Below, in pieces: positions 33,401-44,084 of a stretch of DNA of 64,000 nucleotides; within the stretch, counting starts at the first letter, position 1; each line of letters begins with the position of its first letter. The notes below the pieces were generated by a model. That model was given only the letters and a program-made list of their open reading frames with translations, was not told where the DNA came from and searched no databases. Source of the stretch: Triatoma infestans (Eukaryota; Arthropoda; Insecta; Hemiptera; Reduviidae); NCBI GenBank assembly GCA_011037195.1, contig JAAEAF010014367.1:1-64000 (forward strand). Reading direction: 5' to 3'. The position numbers and the translations under genes were made by a program.

Positions 33401-36400
33401 CAGACAAAGAAAGGTGTTCAGTTAACTCGCCAAATACCGACTTAATATAATCTTTCAGGATTCCGCGGCCACTGTCATGTAAGGTCATGCTTAGGATCGA
33501 GTGCCTAATATTGATGCTTAGGTCTTCGGGTTGAGACCGCATCAGTGGTTTGTTGTAAACCGACGTTTCGTCCTTATGCAATGTACTTCTTCAGAGTAGG
33601 GTTGCCACTTAAGCTGAAACAACACTGTTTATAACCTTCGATTTTTTTTTTAATTTATGTTAACACTGTTCATCACAAATTATTTTCCAGCAAAACAGCT
33701 AGTAAACGCCAGAGACGAAAGTAAACGTCCCGGTAAACCAGACATCTGACCATCTATTTGGCATGAAGAAGTCATTCAAGCAGTTGACCATTGATTTACA
33801 GATTACAGCTGTTCACATAAAAGATATATTGTATTACATATTTTCTTTGTTTTTTTGTAAAAACGATTCGAAAGAAAAAAATATTGATTAGACAATTTGA
33901 AACCACTTCTCGAAAACACTATTGCAATTATAATAGATCCGCGTGACATGTCAATCCATTAATAGGAAAGGATGATGTAATGGATCGACATGTCCCCTTA
34001 TCTGTAGTTCTCACAAGGGACAATCTTAGAAGCATAACTGGCCATTGGAAGAAAAAGTTAGATTAGGGGCTAGTCCAGCCGCCCGCTTAAAAAGAGTGCC
34101 TGCCCGCCAATTCATTCTCATTCAAACGCCATTTGAACAACATCAACGTTCAACGACCATCGTCCTCAAATCGTCTCTCTGCCAGTCAGTCTGTCATTCT
34201 CTTCTCACGTTACCATACTTTCACTTTAAATTACAGTGTAAAGTCCTTGCAATGCTTAATATTTTCACACAATATAAACAGTGTTCAGTATGCTACTCTC
34301 ACATCTATAAAACTATATACACGAACTGTTTCAACCCTAAATGTTTTACCAACTTAATATTTCTAAAGATTTTTTTTTTTTGAAAAAGGCTATTTGCCGA
34401 CGATGTGGTCCTATTAGGGCAGTCTTGAGTGATACCGTAAATAAATTGAGAATATTAGATAAATATTGTAGCAATCATTCCATAATTTTAAACCCCGATA
34501 AAACGAAATAATCCCTTTCAGTCGGCTAGTAGGCAAAAAAAAATGTAAAGATATATTCTGGCAAGTAAGCCATTAAATTTTGACAAGCAATATATATACC
34601 TGGGAGTACCTTTTAGCTCTTCTGGTAAATTTAGAAATGCCGCTAAATATTTTGTTGATAAGTTTGTCCCGCAAATTGCAAAAATAATGAATGTTTTGGT
34701 GAAAAGAAAGTGCAATTCTTGGGATAGTAGAGTAAAACTTTTTGATTCTATAGCTTCTGCAACCCTCCTGTATGGATCAAAAATTTGAGGAATGAATTAC
34801 TTAAACGTGGCAGAAAGAGCTCAGGTCCGATTCTTTAAGCAGCTGCAGTGTTGGCCTAAAAACACGCCCGATTATATAGTTAGGATAGAAACAGGGAGGT
34901 TACCATTGAGTGTCACTATTTTAAAGAGAATTTTACTCTACTGGTTAAAAATATTGGCCATGGAAGAAGACAGGATTCCGAAACTTTGCTCCACTGCTTT
35001 GAAAAAACTCGACTCGTTAAACGAAAGGAATAGAAATTGGGAGAGAAATTGGTTCACTGTGCTACGTCAATGGCTGTATAGTATTGGTGAATTCGACATT
35101 ATAGATAGCAATGATTTAAATCATGTCGAAAGCTTAATACCAAGTATACTGGAAAAATTGACGAATTGATGAGCTTAAGTCCTCAAGTTTAGACATAGAA
35201 AGAGAAATCAACCCTAGCTACAGTACTATCTACAGAAATGTAAGTGGGTTGGGTGTGTCGGAGGACTACCTGAGATATACTTGCGCAATGGACAAATTAA
35301 GGGTTGTTAGCCAATTAAGCGTATCTAGTAACAAGGTAATTAAAATATGGTTTAAAAAAGGTGGGAACCATGCGATAAATACGGACTCCATTTGTACCTT
35401 GTGCAACTTAAATAAATTAGAAAATCTGGAACACATCCGATCGAGTGCCCAATCTATAGCTCGATGAGGAAGCATTATTTCTCACACATATCCCCAAATG
35501 AAAGTGAACCTGACTTATGTAACAAGTTGTTGACAATACAATCTCTCGACCACTTAAATAAGCTGTACTATTTCATTACTGAAGTCCTCAAGTTAAGATC
35601 ATTCATTATTAAATGAACAATACATTGCACTGTTATATCATTATATTATTAATAATAATCGCTGCAGAAAGAAAGGTTAAAAGTAATAAGTAAGCAAAAG
35701 TAAAAATAAATAAATTTGTATATATTTGTGTGTATATGTCTGTGTTTATGAGTGTGTGTGTTGTGTGTACGCGCGGATATATAGCGTACAGATGATTGGG
35801 AAGATAAAATGAATTAATTTCATTTAATTAAAATATTTAGAAGAAACTGTTTTGTTCACGTTTGTTGTTATTAATAAGTTTTTTATTTTATTTATTTCCC
35901 GAGTGCTACTTAAAGTTTGTTCAGTTTAGAAAATATTTTGTACAATAATTTTTCATCTTTAGTATTCCTGTAAGATATGTGAGTATGTGTGCGGATGTAT
36001 ACCAATGAATATTGAAGGAAAAAAGAAAGAAAAAAATCTGAATCATTTGTAATTCATGTCAGTAAAATATCTAGATAACAGAAATTATGTTGTATTCAAT
36101 TACGTTTGTACTTTTGATTGTTATTAAGTTTTTATTTTATTTTCCCGAGTTTTAAATTTGTGCAGTTAAGATATACTTTGTTTTGCACTTGATTTTTGTA
36201 TTTGTTTTATGTGCCACACTGATGTATTATTTATCTGGCACAGAACCCCTGTACTGTGTTTAACACTAAATATGGTATTTTCATTGAAAAAGGCACACTA
36301 CACTAAAGAAGAAATATGAAATGCGGAAAGCTCAAAAGACCCGACTGTTGCTCAGTTGACGTGAACTCTTTTATTCTAGATGTCTCGTCACTACTGTCCG

Positions 36401-39400
36401 CCAGAACCTCGATAGTTTTATAGAAAAGCATATGGTCTGCCCTGAACCTCCTGCTCATGAGAGAATCCAAGTCCATTATTCAGTTCTGGGAGCTTGAAAC
36501 TAGGTACGTTGGTTTTGTACTGAACTCTCTCAAACCCATTGGTATACCTGCTAGAATAAAAACGACATCGATACAGGAGAAGCATACTCCTCGAAATACC
36601 TCAAAACTGAAACAAACCCAGAACAGAGGATGCCATCCGGCAGATATAATTCGAATCCAACATGTCATCGTTAGTGATTACTATGTTGAGAACTATGTCA
36701 GCTATGTTCAGCTTATTAAAACACACTAAAAAACTGCAACTTCACAGCTTAAAGAAATCTAAAGGACTTGGATGCAGTGAATTCAACGCAATCTTCTTGA
36801 GTGATGATCATTTTTTTCCATGTTATCGGCAACTACAAGGATGGAACGGAGTTAAAGTAACACTAACGCTATGTCATTGATAAAGAAATAGAAAGGCATG
36901 AATGCCAACACTGAGGCGCACCATAAACCAGCAAACAAGCAGATTTAATCGTCAAATTAAGAGAAATCGAACAAAGTTCAACATGGCAGTTTGTCCAGCT
37001 GCCTCCTTCTAAGAATTTAAATCATACCAACCTGGACACAAATGAGGAACTTTTTAATTAATGCAGGTGTGAATTTGGAAAAGTGTGTGGCGAAATGAGT
37101 GGGCGTGGCTATGGACGCATCGAATATGTAGACATCGCCGGCCACTCCAGTCAGTTCTTCTTTCAGCCTGATGTCGCCAATCATGAGCACCGCTTTCATT
37201 GCTTCCGTCACGCTCGGCAGTTCTCCTTTGGGTTCCAGAGTGCGCATTACTATAACACGACGTCCATTTGTAGGCAGCCCAGGCAGTGGTGGGAAGTGGC
37301 TGCGCAAAAAAACAAAAAGTAATAAATAAATTTATTGAATGTATTTAATTTCATATATTCATGTGACATGAGTAGACAAGAGCTGAAGCGCACAGACGAA
37401 CACGCTCCCAGGATTTTAACAAAATTTTTACTGTTGAATTTGAAGGTTAGAATAAGGGCAAACTGGTATCTGTGTTTGCTGTTCATGCTTTGTACAAGCG
37501 AATATTAGCCTTTTTTACCAATTCGTAACATAAAAAATTGAAACAAAATATTTGCAATGGTTCGTGTCTGCATTTTAGCTGAAATCTGGCTGTCTAAAAA
37601 TTGTAAACTCTATTACAGTAATTCCTTTAATTACTTTGCTTCAAGTTTAAACTATTCCTTAAGCCTGTATATGGTTGCTAGGCGACGATCTTACTCTACT
37701 TTTCAAATCATACTGGTGGGCGAACATCTGAAACTGTCGAAGACAACAAAATTGAAGCAAGTTATCTCTGGTATAAAATTTGATGCGAGCGGTCGGGGTT
37801 GACTCCACTTTCCTTAGATATGAAATGAAAAATAATTTTTAAAAACGGAAAGCATAATATGGTCATACATTTGTTAGTCAGGGGAATTTTTCCACCCCAC
37901 GACTCTGCCGATCTTACCCGGGGGCTGTGCCCTCGGCCCCCCTCAGTGCCTCACTAAAGCGGTTGGAGAAAAAAAATTACCCCACCTCACACCAATATAC
38001 TTCACGGCCCGCCTAATTTCTTGAAATACAAAAAGTAAGGCATTCCATCTAAATGATCATTCACTTTTAAGTTCTCGTGTATAACTAATCACAAGAATGT
38101 TTTTCCGAGCCGGTACCAACTGTATAGGTTAGTTATACATTTGTTTTGTTAAATGCATAATTGGTCAACTTGAAACCAATCATGTACAATAATAATAAAT
38201 GCTTCTCAAAACTATAGTTTACGCATTCCACATTAATTTTTTTTTATTTCAATTCATACAATTGTTCTTGATGCCACTTGTTATTAACAATCACTTGTCA
38301 AAAATAACTACTAATATCAAAAAATTTTTACAAATTATTGAAACCTTCTAATACTGTTATTATATAAATGCGTAATAAAAATATTTATTATATATTTTCA
38401 ATAGAATAAGTTCATATTTCCTGGTCTTACAAAGTACAAACTCATATGACGGCCATTACTAACTTTGAAACGAATTCCTGCACCCACAATTTAAAAATCT
38501 ATGCCGCATTTTTAGATTTTGTAATTGTACTGCTTAAAAAGTATGTGTTTTTCTAAAGTGGATAATGTAATATTGTGAAGAAATTCATCATTCCACATGG
38601 ATAAATATAAAAAGTTGAGTGGCGGGGCCTATTCCCCAGTTTTACCCAATTCATTTTTATAATACAGAAATGTATTAGTATACAACTGAAATGAGGAAGG
38701 TACAAGACTGTCTTAAGGCCTTATAACCTTGAAGCAAACTTAATAAATTAACAAGTATTCTGCTAACTCACTGGTTTAATGATTTATCGAATACGGATAG
38801 AACTATAATTCAACTACAATTTATTACAGTTTCATGATTAGAAAAGATTAAAGAGGTCAAGTAATTACATTTAGCTGACAGAGCATGAAAATCCAAGGTA
38901 AAATTTACAATTTATTGTGAAACCAAAATATATCTCAATGTAAACCATAGTTATGTTTGGCCGTTGTTAATTAAACAAGCAAAAAATTAGTTGGCTGGGG
39001 CCAAAGAAGCAACTTTTTATTTTTAAAAAAGTTTATTCGACGTTTCGGGCACCTTTGGTGTCCTTCCTCAGGAAATGTTAAGGACGATGGAGAGTTAAAT
39101 GTCCAATAATTTTTTGCTTGTTCAAAGTATATCTTATTCCTAAATTAATTTAAAAAAAAGACGGTAATTGTGATTTATCTTGGACAATATGGCTGATACC
39201 GCTTCCAACAACTAAATTCCTATAGCACTAGATACTACGTTACCCTTTCCGATTATTAGTTGATACATCAATGCTGGATAAAATACCACAGATTATTAAA
39301 TATTTTTTTCTTTAACTTTTTTTTTATCCTTCCAATCTTTATTTCTATTCTTCTCAAACGTAGAAAATGAAAAAAGAGTATTTTCTTTGATTTTGCATCC

Positions 39401-42400
39401 CTTGATTTATATTTGTAATGATTCAGTTGGACTTTTTGTTTATGCATGCTCTGTTTGGGTTACTGCATGCCTTTTTAAATATATCTTGATTATGTAAAGT
39501 TATTAACATTGTCAATGGTTCTAATAATAATTTTGCTGTTGATAATAAGATGAAGGTGTTATAATATGACTACGAATAATGAGTAAATAAATGATACGGA
39601 AAATGAATTAAATGAAAATTCATTTTCCTGGCGCTCTCTAAAGAAAAAGTGAAGCGCACCGAGCAACATACCGCTAGGTGGTGTGGAAACTGCTGCGAAG
39701 CGCAAAGTAAAAAGTTTGATCTTTAAAAAGTTATTAGGATGAGATGGGAAGGGTAAAGGGTTATTCGATTAACTATCGATGTTGTGCAGTAGTGATTGTT
39801 AGGTTAGTGGTTGGAAGCGATGTCAGCCATATTGTCCAACATAACTCAGAATTACCAAAAATACTAACAATATATCCATAACATCTTTGAATTCTTTTCT
39901 AGTTGGATCTCTGTTGCTAAAGAACTCTGGAACGGCTGCTCTCATCGTGAAGTACATGTCCAATTTTTTCTTAGTTTTCTCCAGTGAAAATTTACATCCC
40001 CTGAGAAATGTCATAATTCGGCCATCATCTGTCAGAAAAAACATAAAATGAGTTCTGTTAAAGAATGTCACTAGCTACGAATTTTGTGAGTAGAAGATTC
40101 ACTGTCTCAATTTCCTGATAATTAACCAATATAAACCTCCTCCAACGGTCATAGAACCACGAATTGGGAAACAACCTACTATCGTTAGTTCTTATGAAAC
40201 TAGAAAACAGCCAACTAAAAAATATCTATAGAAGAAAATTACAGTAGTCACATTATTCATGAAGCATTTAGTTTTTGCTTGATCATAAATTCACTATTAA
40301 TTTTAGTTTGAAATCATTCTTTAAAGAAACATCGATCCAAATCCAGATCGGAAATGCGCTTTAGTGAATATCTTTTTCAATTTTTAGGAAAATATCTACA
40401 GCTATCTACCACTTTCTTTGACATTTTTCTGATTTTTTGGAGGGATTTAGGGCGTGCGGGGATCTCCGACTTTATCTAATTTACTATTGCAAACTATCGT
40501 TAAGGCTCCACTAACTATTAATAAGCGAGAGTTATTAAATTCGGGTTGAAATACCAAATATGATGGAAATGCTTAATTGAAAGTGCGAACTTAATAGAAT
40601 TTTTTTTTTTTAATTTTCTCGATACGAACGCCAAAGCATTTTCCTTAAATTTGAAGATCATACTATTTTTATATAAACCAGTTAGATGTATCGGTAACAT
40701 TTTCCTAGAGAAATTGTTTTTATGGAGGTGGTAGGTGATAAGGCAGGCTTACCTCTCCAATGCCACTTCGATAGCATCATACAGTTCTACCAACTAAATA
40801 ATATTAAGCTCAATAATGTAAACCAGAAGAGCAGCTGTACTAAATGATTTTCTGCAAAATGACTCTCCTTAAAGCTGGTGTGCTGCTGAATGAATATAAT
40901 AAATCACGTTTATTTGAAACATTTTTGCGGGGGGTAAGAGGAAGTTGTGTACCATAATAGGTTTTCAATATAGAGTTTCAGCACAACTACACTTTTAGAC
41001 CCTAGTGAACTAAAACTGATGTTTTATTAGAAAATGGATTACTCTGAACTCAATAATTTGATGTGACGTCGTTCTCTACTGCAAGAAATGCTACAAATTC
41101 AGGTGAAGGATTATCACCGCAACCTTAGCGTGGGATGTGATGCTGCTACATAAACGTCAAGTTTAAGCTTTCTGCAATTTTTGTAATTAAGATATTTTAT
41201 TAACACCAAATACATGCACCACTAATCGCTAAACACTTGTTTTTCGTCTCCAGTGAAAACTTGATTAGGTAAATTTGACACGCTCGAACTTCATTCTTTT
41301 ACTGCTACAAGAACAATAAAAAAATCTGGTGTGAAACACCCTCACAACTTTCTCTTACAGTTCTTATTACATTTTAAAATTCATATTTATTAATTTGCCC
41401 TAACATAAATATATAGATGGCGTACCAATAACAATCCAGGCAGGTAGAGAAGTGATTGCATCTAGAAGAGAATGCCAATAACATTGAACTATCTACAAAT
41501 AACATTTGAAATTAAAGGCCACAAATTACGCAGAAACACGTAAAATTAATGTTTTCAGAAAAATTGTTTAAATATAGGTGATTTACATATGTAGATAGTG
41601 ATTAGTGATTTACATATGTAGATAGTGATTAGTATTTACATATGTAGATAGTGATTAGTGATTTACATATGTAGATAGTGATTAGTGATTTACATATGTA
41701 GATAGTGATTAGTATTTACATATGTAGATAGTGATTAGTGATTTACATATGTAGATAGTGATTAGTGATTGGCATATGTAGATAGTCTATCAAGTTTAAA
41801 GAAAATCGTTGGAGCAATTTCGAGAACACGAAAAAACATGCGAAAAACTGAAAAAAAAACTATCAGTGAAGTCGCACTTTCCATTGGTGGATTTCGCCCG
41901 AAACCATTACGTGAGATGCCTCTATGGGAATACCAAGTTGGATTTTTTCAAGATTTTCCGTGTCACACACATACACACACATCTATATATATTATATATA
42001 TATATAATACATATATATGACAGACCATTCGTTAAACATTTTTTTCGTAGTCAGAGGATTTCAAAATATTATTTTCGGTTTTAAAAATTTGCCACGATCA
42101 AAATACTTCCTGTTACAGAGGAAGAGAGAGTGAAAATAGCGGGAAAAACCATTTAAATTGAAGAAACCGCTATTGTTTTTTGACGACGTATTTTTTTTTT
42201 TCCCCAGCTCCAGTAGCCGCAGCTGAGGAGTTTATTATTCTGCCTGTCCCCATCATGATTACAAGCATTTAACATTATAATTCAAAATATTATTTTAACA
42301 TTTATCACGACGTATTATTTTTCGGTTTCTATTTCTTTTTTATTATGAAATTTTGTGTCGATTTTTTATTTTTATTTTATATTTGTCTACTAAAACAGCG

Positions 42401-44011
42401 AACTGGAATAACTCTCTGCATAATGGACAAGCCAGTGACAGGGATTTTGGCTTCCAGTTTAACTCACTAGTTACGTACAAGTTTCATTACAAATGAGGCA
42501 AGAAATCATACTGGAAAAGTCAACAAGTCCAAGGTGATTTTGATTGTTAGTAGGTTATAGATGTGCAGCGGCCGTGTCCAGAAATGTATGTTTGTCAGTT
42601 GTTACTGGCGTTGGGCCAAACAAGTTATTGTGCAGTACTTTGAAACAGTAATGACAGTGTCGACATGGCTAGAGCTCAGTTAATTATCTGTCTGTAACTG
42701 TATAATCACTATAATAACTTAGATATCTGTGTACCATACTCTACAATATAGTGAAGTTATGAAAAACTCCAACAGAGGGCAGATGGCCATTTTGTTCTAA
42801 GGACTCCTATTTAGAGACTTATGGATAATTAAAAGTAGCTATTTCTGAGTTTTTTTTTTATTTACTATGACCTGCTAACTACTACATAAATTGCAAGATG
42901 TGTCCAGTTCAACGTTGACAGGAAGTATCGGGATCAAGAGATGGTGAACTATCTGATAGCCGCGCCGCTATTAAAACACTGAAATTATCAGTTCAAAAAT
43001 GATATGGAAATGTCTCGGTAATCTTAATGACTGGAAAGAAGTAATAAAGTTACGGTTGTTATTGCGCGCCAGAGCATGTTAACATGGAAGTAATGAGATG
43101 GCCGACAGCCTGGCAAGGAAAGATGCAGCCAACCCGCTATTATGGAGCCCGAAACCCTTTTATGGAATAAGCAGTCATTCAGGAAATAGCACTGGACAAC
43201 CGTCGAAGACTGAAGCAGGCTAAGGCAAATGACTGTAAACGCAGCAGGCTAAGGCATTTATTCCCGGAAAATGTCTGTGGCGTGCATCAGTCTGGATAAA
43301 AACAGCGTTCTTCGCATTGTGACGGGTTTCTTTACAAGAATATTACAGACTCAGGGAAACAACTGACGAAGCGTAGCACGCAAATTCTGTGAGAAGTTTG
43401 AGGAGACTCCAGTCCATCTCCTAACGTACTGCTGTTGCTATGATCCGAAGAAAAAGTAATGATTTTAGAAGAGTGTGAGGAGTTTGTGAAGTTACATTCA
43501 ATTAATAAGTAGGGATTATTCGAGATGCTGCAATTTAATCACATTAAGATACCTGCCGTATAAGAGTACCATGTAACCGTTAAGGAATGCTACAGGTTAA
43601 GTAGAAATGCCAAATATTCAAATAATTTTAAAACAATAGAAGAAAATATGTAACCATATTGTAATCTCTCCATGACAAACTGGCGATGGCTATCATCTAT
43701 TTATTATATAAACGTATTACATGTTTAGTTGACCTTGAAATCGCCACTGCCTCCTTGTATATTTAATTCTAATATACAACTAGTACTTACTAGAGCTAGG
43801 CATGTGTGTTTTAGAGTGCGCTGTTGTCAGATCAGTAAATTAAAAAAAAAATTAAATTCCACCAATATTTACCATCAAACGGAGGTAGATGTGGTTGCCG
43901 TTTCAGCCATTCCTTGATATGCTCCAAATCACTATCCCTGGTCGAAACATCTTCGTTAAGTTCGGTGCGAATCATTGCTTGCATATCTAAATTTGGCTGA
44001 ACCAACGTCAT
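30339..44011 (-). CDS. CRAL-TRIO lipid-binding protein (alpha-tocopherol transfer protein-like), six coding exons
   Basis: Six exons join in one frame: 44011-43873, 40028-39869, 37299-37032, 33219-33109, 31836-31734 and 30490-30339 (933 bases, 310 residues plus stop). All introns begin GT and end AG. Residues about 35-95 form the CRAL-TRIO N-terminal helices ([20 protein letters not shown], then [13 protein letters not shown] at 53-65). Residues about 100-260 form the SEC14-like pocket (GRRVIVMR at 112-119, [10 protein letters not shown] at 151-160, [18 protein letters not shown] near 202-219, [10 protein letters not shown] at 245-254). The C-terminus GSFKQLTID is common in insect members. 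Length fits the family. It should be a cytosolic carrier of hydrophobic ligands; the ligand cannot be read from sequence. An acceptor directly before the ATG implies an upstream 5' UTR exon, not found. Confidence 0.93.
31734..31836 (-). CDS. CRAL-TRIO gene, coding exon 5
   Basis: Acceptor TTATTTCTTTAG, donor GTAAAT. Encodes [18 protein letters not shown] and [16 protein letters not shown] (residues 227-260). LPxEYGG is the conserved end of the SEC14-like fold. Confidence 0.93.
31875..32470 (+). repeat. HCR repeat in CRAL-TRIO intron 4
   Basis: A plus-oriented copy with the ACTTTCTCCTACTGCTATGA start, GTTTTGAGGTCCCCTAGTCC, (GT)n at about 31990, the AAAATTGCAGGAAGTTGAAA block and a module junction GGTTGACCGGAAGTGGGTTT near 32352. 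It is antisense to the host gene. Confidence 0.65.
32690..32985 (-). repeat. HCR repeat fragment in intron 4
   Basis: Minus-oriented pieces: AAAATCAATTTTCCTGGAAT, GGGATATCAAGTTTGAGTTT and CATTTCCGGTATGAAACTC. Truncated before the 5' hairpin. Confidence 0.5.
33109..33219 (-). CDS. CRAL-TRIO gene, coding exon 4
   Basis: Acceptor GGTTTGCAG, donor GTAAGT, 37 codons in phase 0 at both ends (residues 190-226): [19 protein letters not shown] through KEKIKNR. Confidence 0.93.
33559..33597 (-). ncRNA. Hammerhead-like motif in intron 3
   Basis: On the minus strand: CTGAAGA (33594-33588), a poorly paired stem II region, then GAAACGTCGG. ACT before CTGAAGA can pair with GGT after GTC. Same strand as the CRAL-TRIO transcript, so it would be present in the pre-mRNA. 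Stem II is weak, so activity is doubtful. Confidence 0.4.
33658..33932 (+). pseudogene. Inverted, broken duplicate of CRAL-TRIO exon 6 and its flanks
   Basis: The plus strand here repeats the minus-strand sequence around 30490-30230. It shares ATTATTTTCCAGCAAAA (intron end and exon start), GACGAAAGTAAACGTCCCGG, TTTGGCATG, GTCATTCAAGCAGTTGACCA and, past the stop, AATTCGAAAG-like and GAAAACACTATT 3' UTR blocks. About 40 bases of the exon are missing near its start, a frameshift leads to an early stop, and TTGATTAA is changed to TTGATTTA. It lies in intron 3, antisense to the parent gene, so it is a pseudo-exon rather than an alternative last exon. Confidence 0.85.
33945..33994. repeat. 17-bp inverted repeat at the duplication edge
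   Basis: GACATGTCAATCCATTA (33945-33961) and TAATGGATCGACATGTC (33978-33994) are complementary except at one position, with a 16-base loop. It starts 12 bases beyond the end of the exon-6 duplicate. Confidence 0.7.
34385..35640 (+). pseudogene. LINE ORF2 3' part (reverse transcriptase to C-terminus), clade unassigned
   Basis: It begins with [12 protein letters not shown], the RT catalytic box, followed by [21 protein letters not shown] and, in one open frame at 34792-35169, [13 protein letters not shown] through [19 protein letters not shown]. The frame shifts near 35170 and continues to about 35465 with [14 protein letters not shown], a C-terminal knuckle-like piece. The order is that of a LINE thumb and C-terminal domain. 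Stops at 34425, 34510 and others show decay. It lies in CRAL-TRIO intron 3 on the opposite strand. Confidence 0.7.
35641..36280 (+). repeat. Probable LINE 3' UTR with an internal direct duplication
   Basis: TTGTTATTAATAAGTTTTTT followed by TTTCCCGAGTGC (about 35868-35912) recurs as TTGTTATTAAGTTTTTATTT and TTTCCCGAGTTTT (about 36118-36150), some 250 bases on. No coding frame. It follows the LINE fragment directly, so a UTR is the simplest reading. Confidence 0.4.
36600..36980 (-). pseudogene. Possible Jockey-like RT remnant
   Basis: Minus-strand frames give a PQ-W-H-like block near 36912, [12 protein letters not shown] near 36880 and VADNMEK near 36830, which resemble PQGSxLGPLLFLLFINDI and YADDMK of Jockey RT with the expected spacing. 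Everything is broken by stops. Plus-strand frames of 60-90 codons here have no domain. Confidence 0.35.
37032..37299 (-). CDS. CRAL-TRIO gene, coding exon 3
   Basis: Acceptor TTTTTGCGCAG, donor GTTGGT. Encodes residues 100-189, the first half of the lipid-binding domain, with GRRVIVMR and [12 protein letters not shown]. It ends at FLICVQ. Confidence 0.93.
37330..38950. other. CRAL-TRIO intron 2, no second gene seen
   Basis: AT-rich intron DNA. A GC-rich palindrome (GGGGGC...GCCCCC) at about 37920-37942 stands out. An 81-codon plus-strand frame at 37557-37802 has no recognisable domain. Confidence 0.4.
38955..39126 (-). repeat. Dispersed foldback repeat carrying a hammerhead-like motif (copy 2)
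   Basis: AACAAGCAAAAAATTA near 38976 is complemented by TAATTTTTTGCTTGTT near 39107, giving terminal inverted repeats around a core shared with 24290-24445. The left flank TATGTTTGGCCGTTGTTAAT matches the complement of the first copy's right end. Confidence 0.65.
39038..39072 (-). ncRNA. Hammerhead-like motif
   Basis: CTGAGGA (39071-39065), stem II GGACACC AAA GGTGCCC with one mismatch, then GAAACGTC. CTT stem I bases before the core pair with AAG-equivalent positions after it (C-G, T-A, T-A). It is on the CRAL-TRIO sense strand, in intron 2. Confidence 0.5.
39869..40028 (-). CDS. CRAL-TRIO gene, coding exon 2
   Basis: Acceptor TTTTTCTGACAG, donor GTTAGT. Encodes residues 47-99, including [20 protein letters not shown], the signature of the CRAL-TRIO N-terminal domain. 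The phases at both ends match the neighbouring exons. Confidence 0.92.
40310..41345. repeat. HCR copies, plus then minus orientation, in intron 1
   Basis: 40320-40960 is mainly plus-oriented (GATCGGAAATGCGCTTTAGT; GAAAGTGCGAACTTAATAGA). 40980-41310 is minus-oriented and ends GACACGCTCGAACTTCATTC, then TTTTACTGCTACAAGAAC. It is followed at once by AAAAAAATCTGGTGTGAAAC, a new minus copy's 3' end: another head-to-tail junction. Confidence 0.55.
41581..41786 (+). repeat. Tandem array of ~27-bp units
   Basis: About eight copies of ATTTACATATGTAGATAGTGATTAGTG. Every third unit boundary lacks the final TG, so the array repeats as a trimer of about 80 bases. The last unit has GGCATATG. It ends where a minus-oriented HCR piece starts. 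Confidence 0.9.
41790..42130 (-). repeat. HCR repeat, minus orientation
   Basis: TCAAGTTTAAAGAAAATCGT, GTCGCACTTTCCATTGGTGG, a CACACA tract at about 41964, and the 5' end with GCCACGATCAAAATACTTCC, then TGTTACAGAGGAAG. Confidence 0.6.
42950..43560 (+). pseudogene. R1/Jockey-like LINE RNase H and C-terminal tail, decayed
   Basis: Across several shifts the plus strand reads [21 protein letters not shown] (the RNase H EGNExAD motif) near 43085-43130, QAKAFIPGK near 43247, [15 protein letters not shown] near 43288-43332, and [11 protein letters not shown] near 43402-43435. That order (RNase H, LRILxGLLTGH, CCHC) is the C-terminal third of R1/I/Jockey-type ORF2. It lies in CRAL-TRIO intron 1, opposite strand, with no intact frame. 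Confidence 0.62.
43873..44011 (-). CDS. CRAL-TRIO gene, coding exon 1
   Basis: It begins with ATG (44011-44009) directly after TTTCTATACAG and ends in GATG, followed by GTAAAT. It encodes residues 1-46 plus one base of codon 47, including [17 protein letters not shown] further upstream exon, probably untranslated, is implied. Confidence 0.88.
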
Positions 44012-44084
44012 CTGTATAGAAACAAAAAATAATTTTTTAGAGAGTTCGATTTATTTATTTAATTTTTAATTTTCTCTTACTCCC

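Noticed and set aside
33658..33932. Alternative last exon of the CRAL-TRIO gene
   Set aside because: It is on the opposite strand to the gene and carries a deletion, a frameshift and a lost stop.
36457..36729. 90-codon plus-strand frame
   Set aside because: No domain, and the minus strand of the overlapping stretch looks more like an RT remnant.
41581..41786. CRISPR-like look of regularly spaced repeats
   Set aside because: Units are contiguous with no unique spacers, and the genome is eukaryotic.
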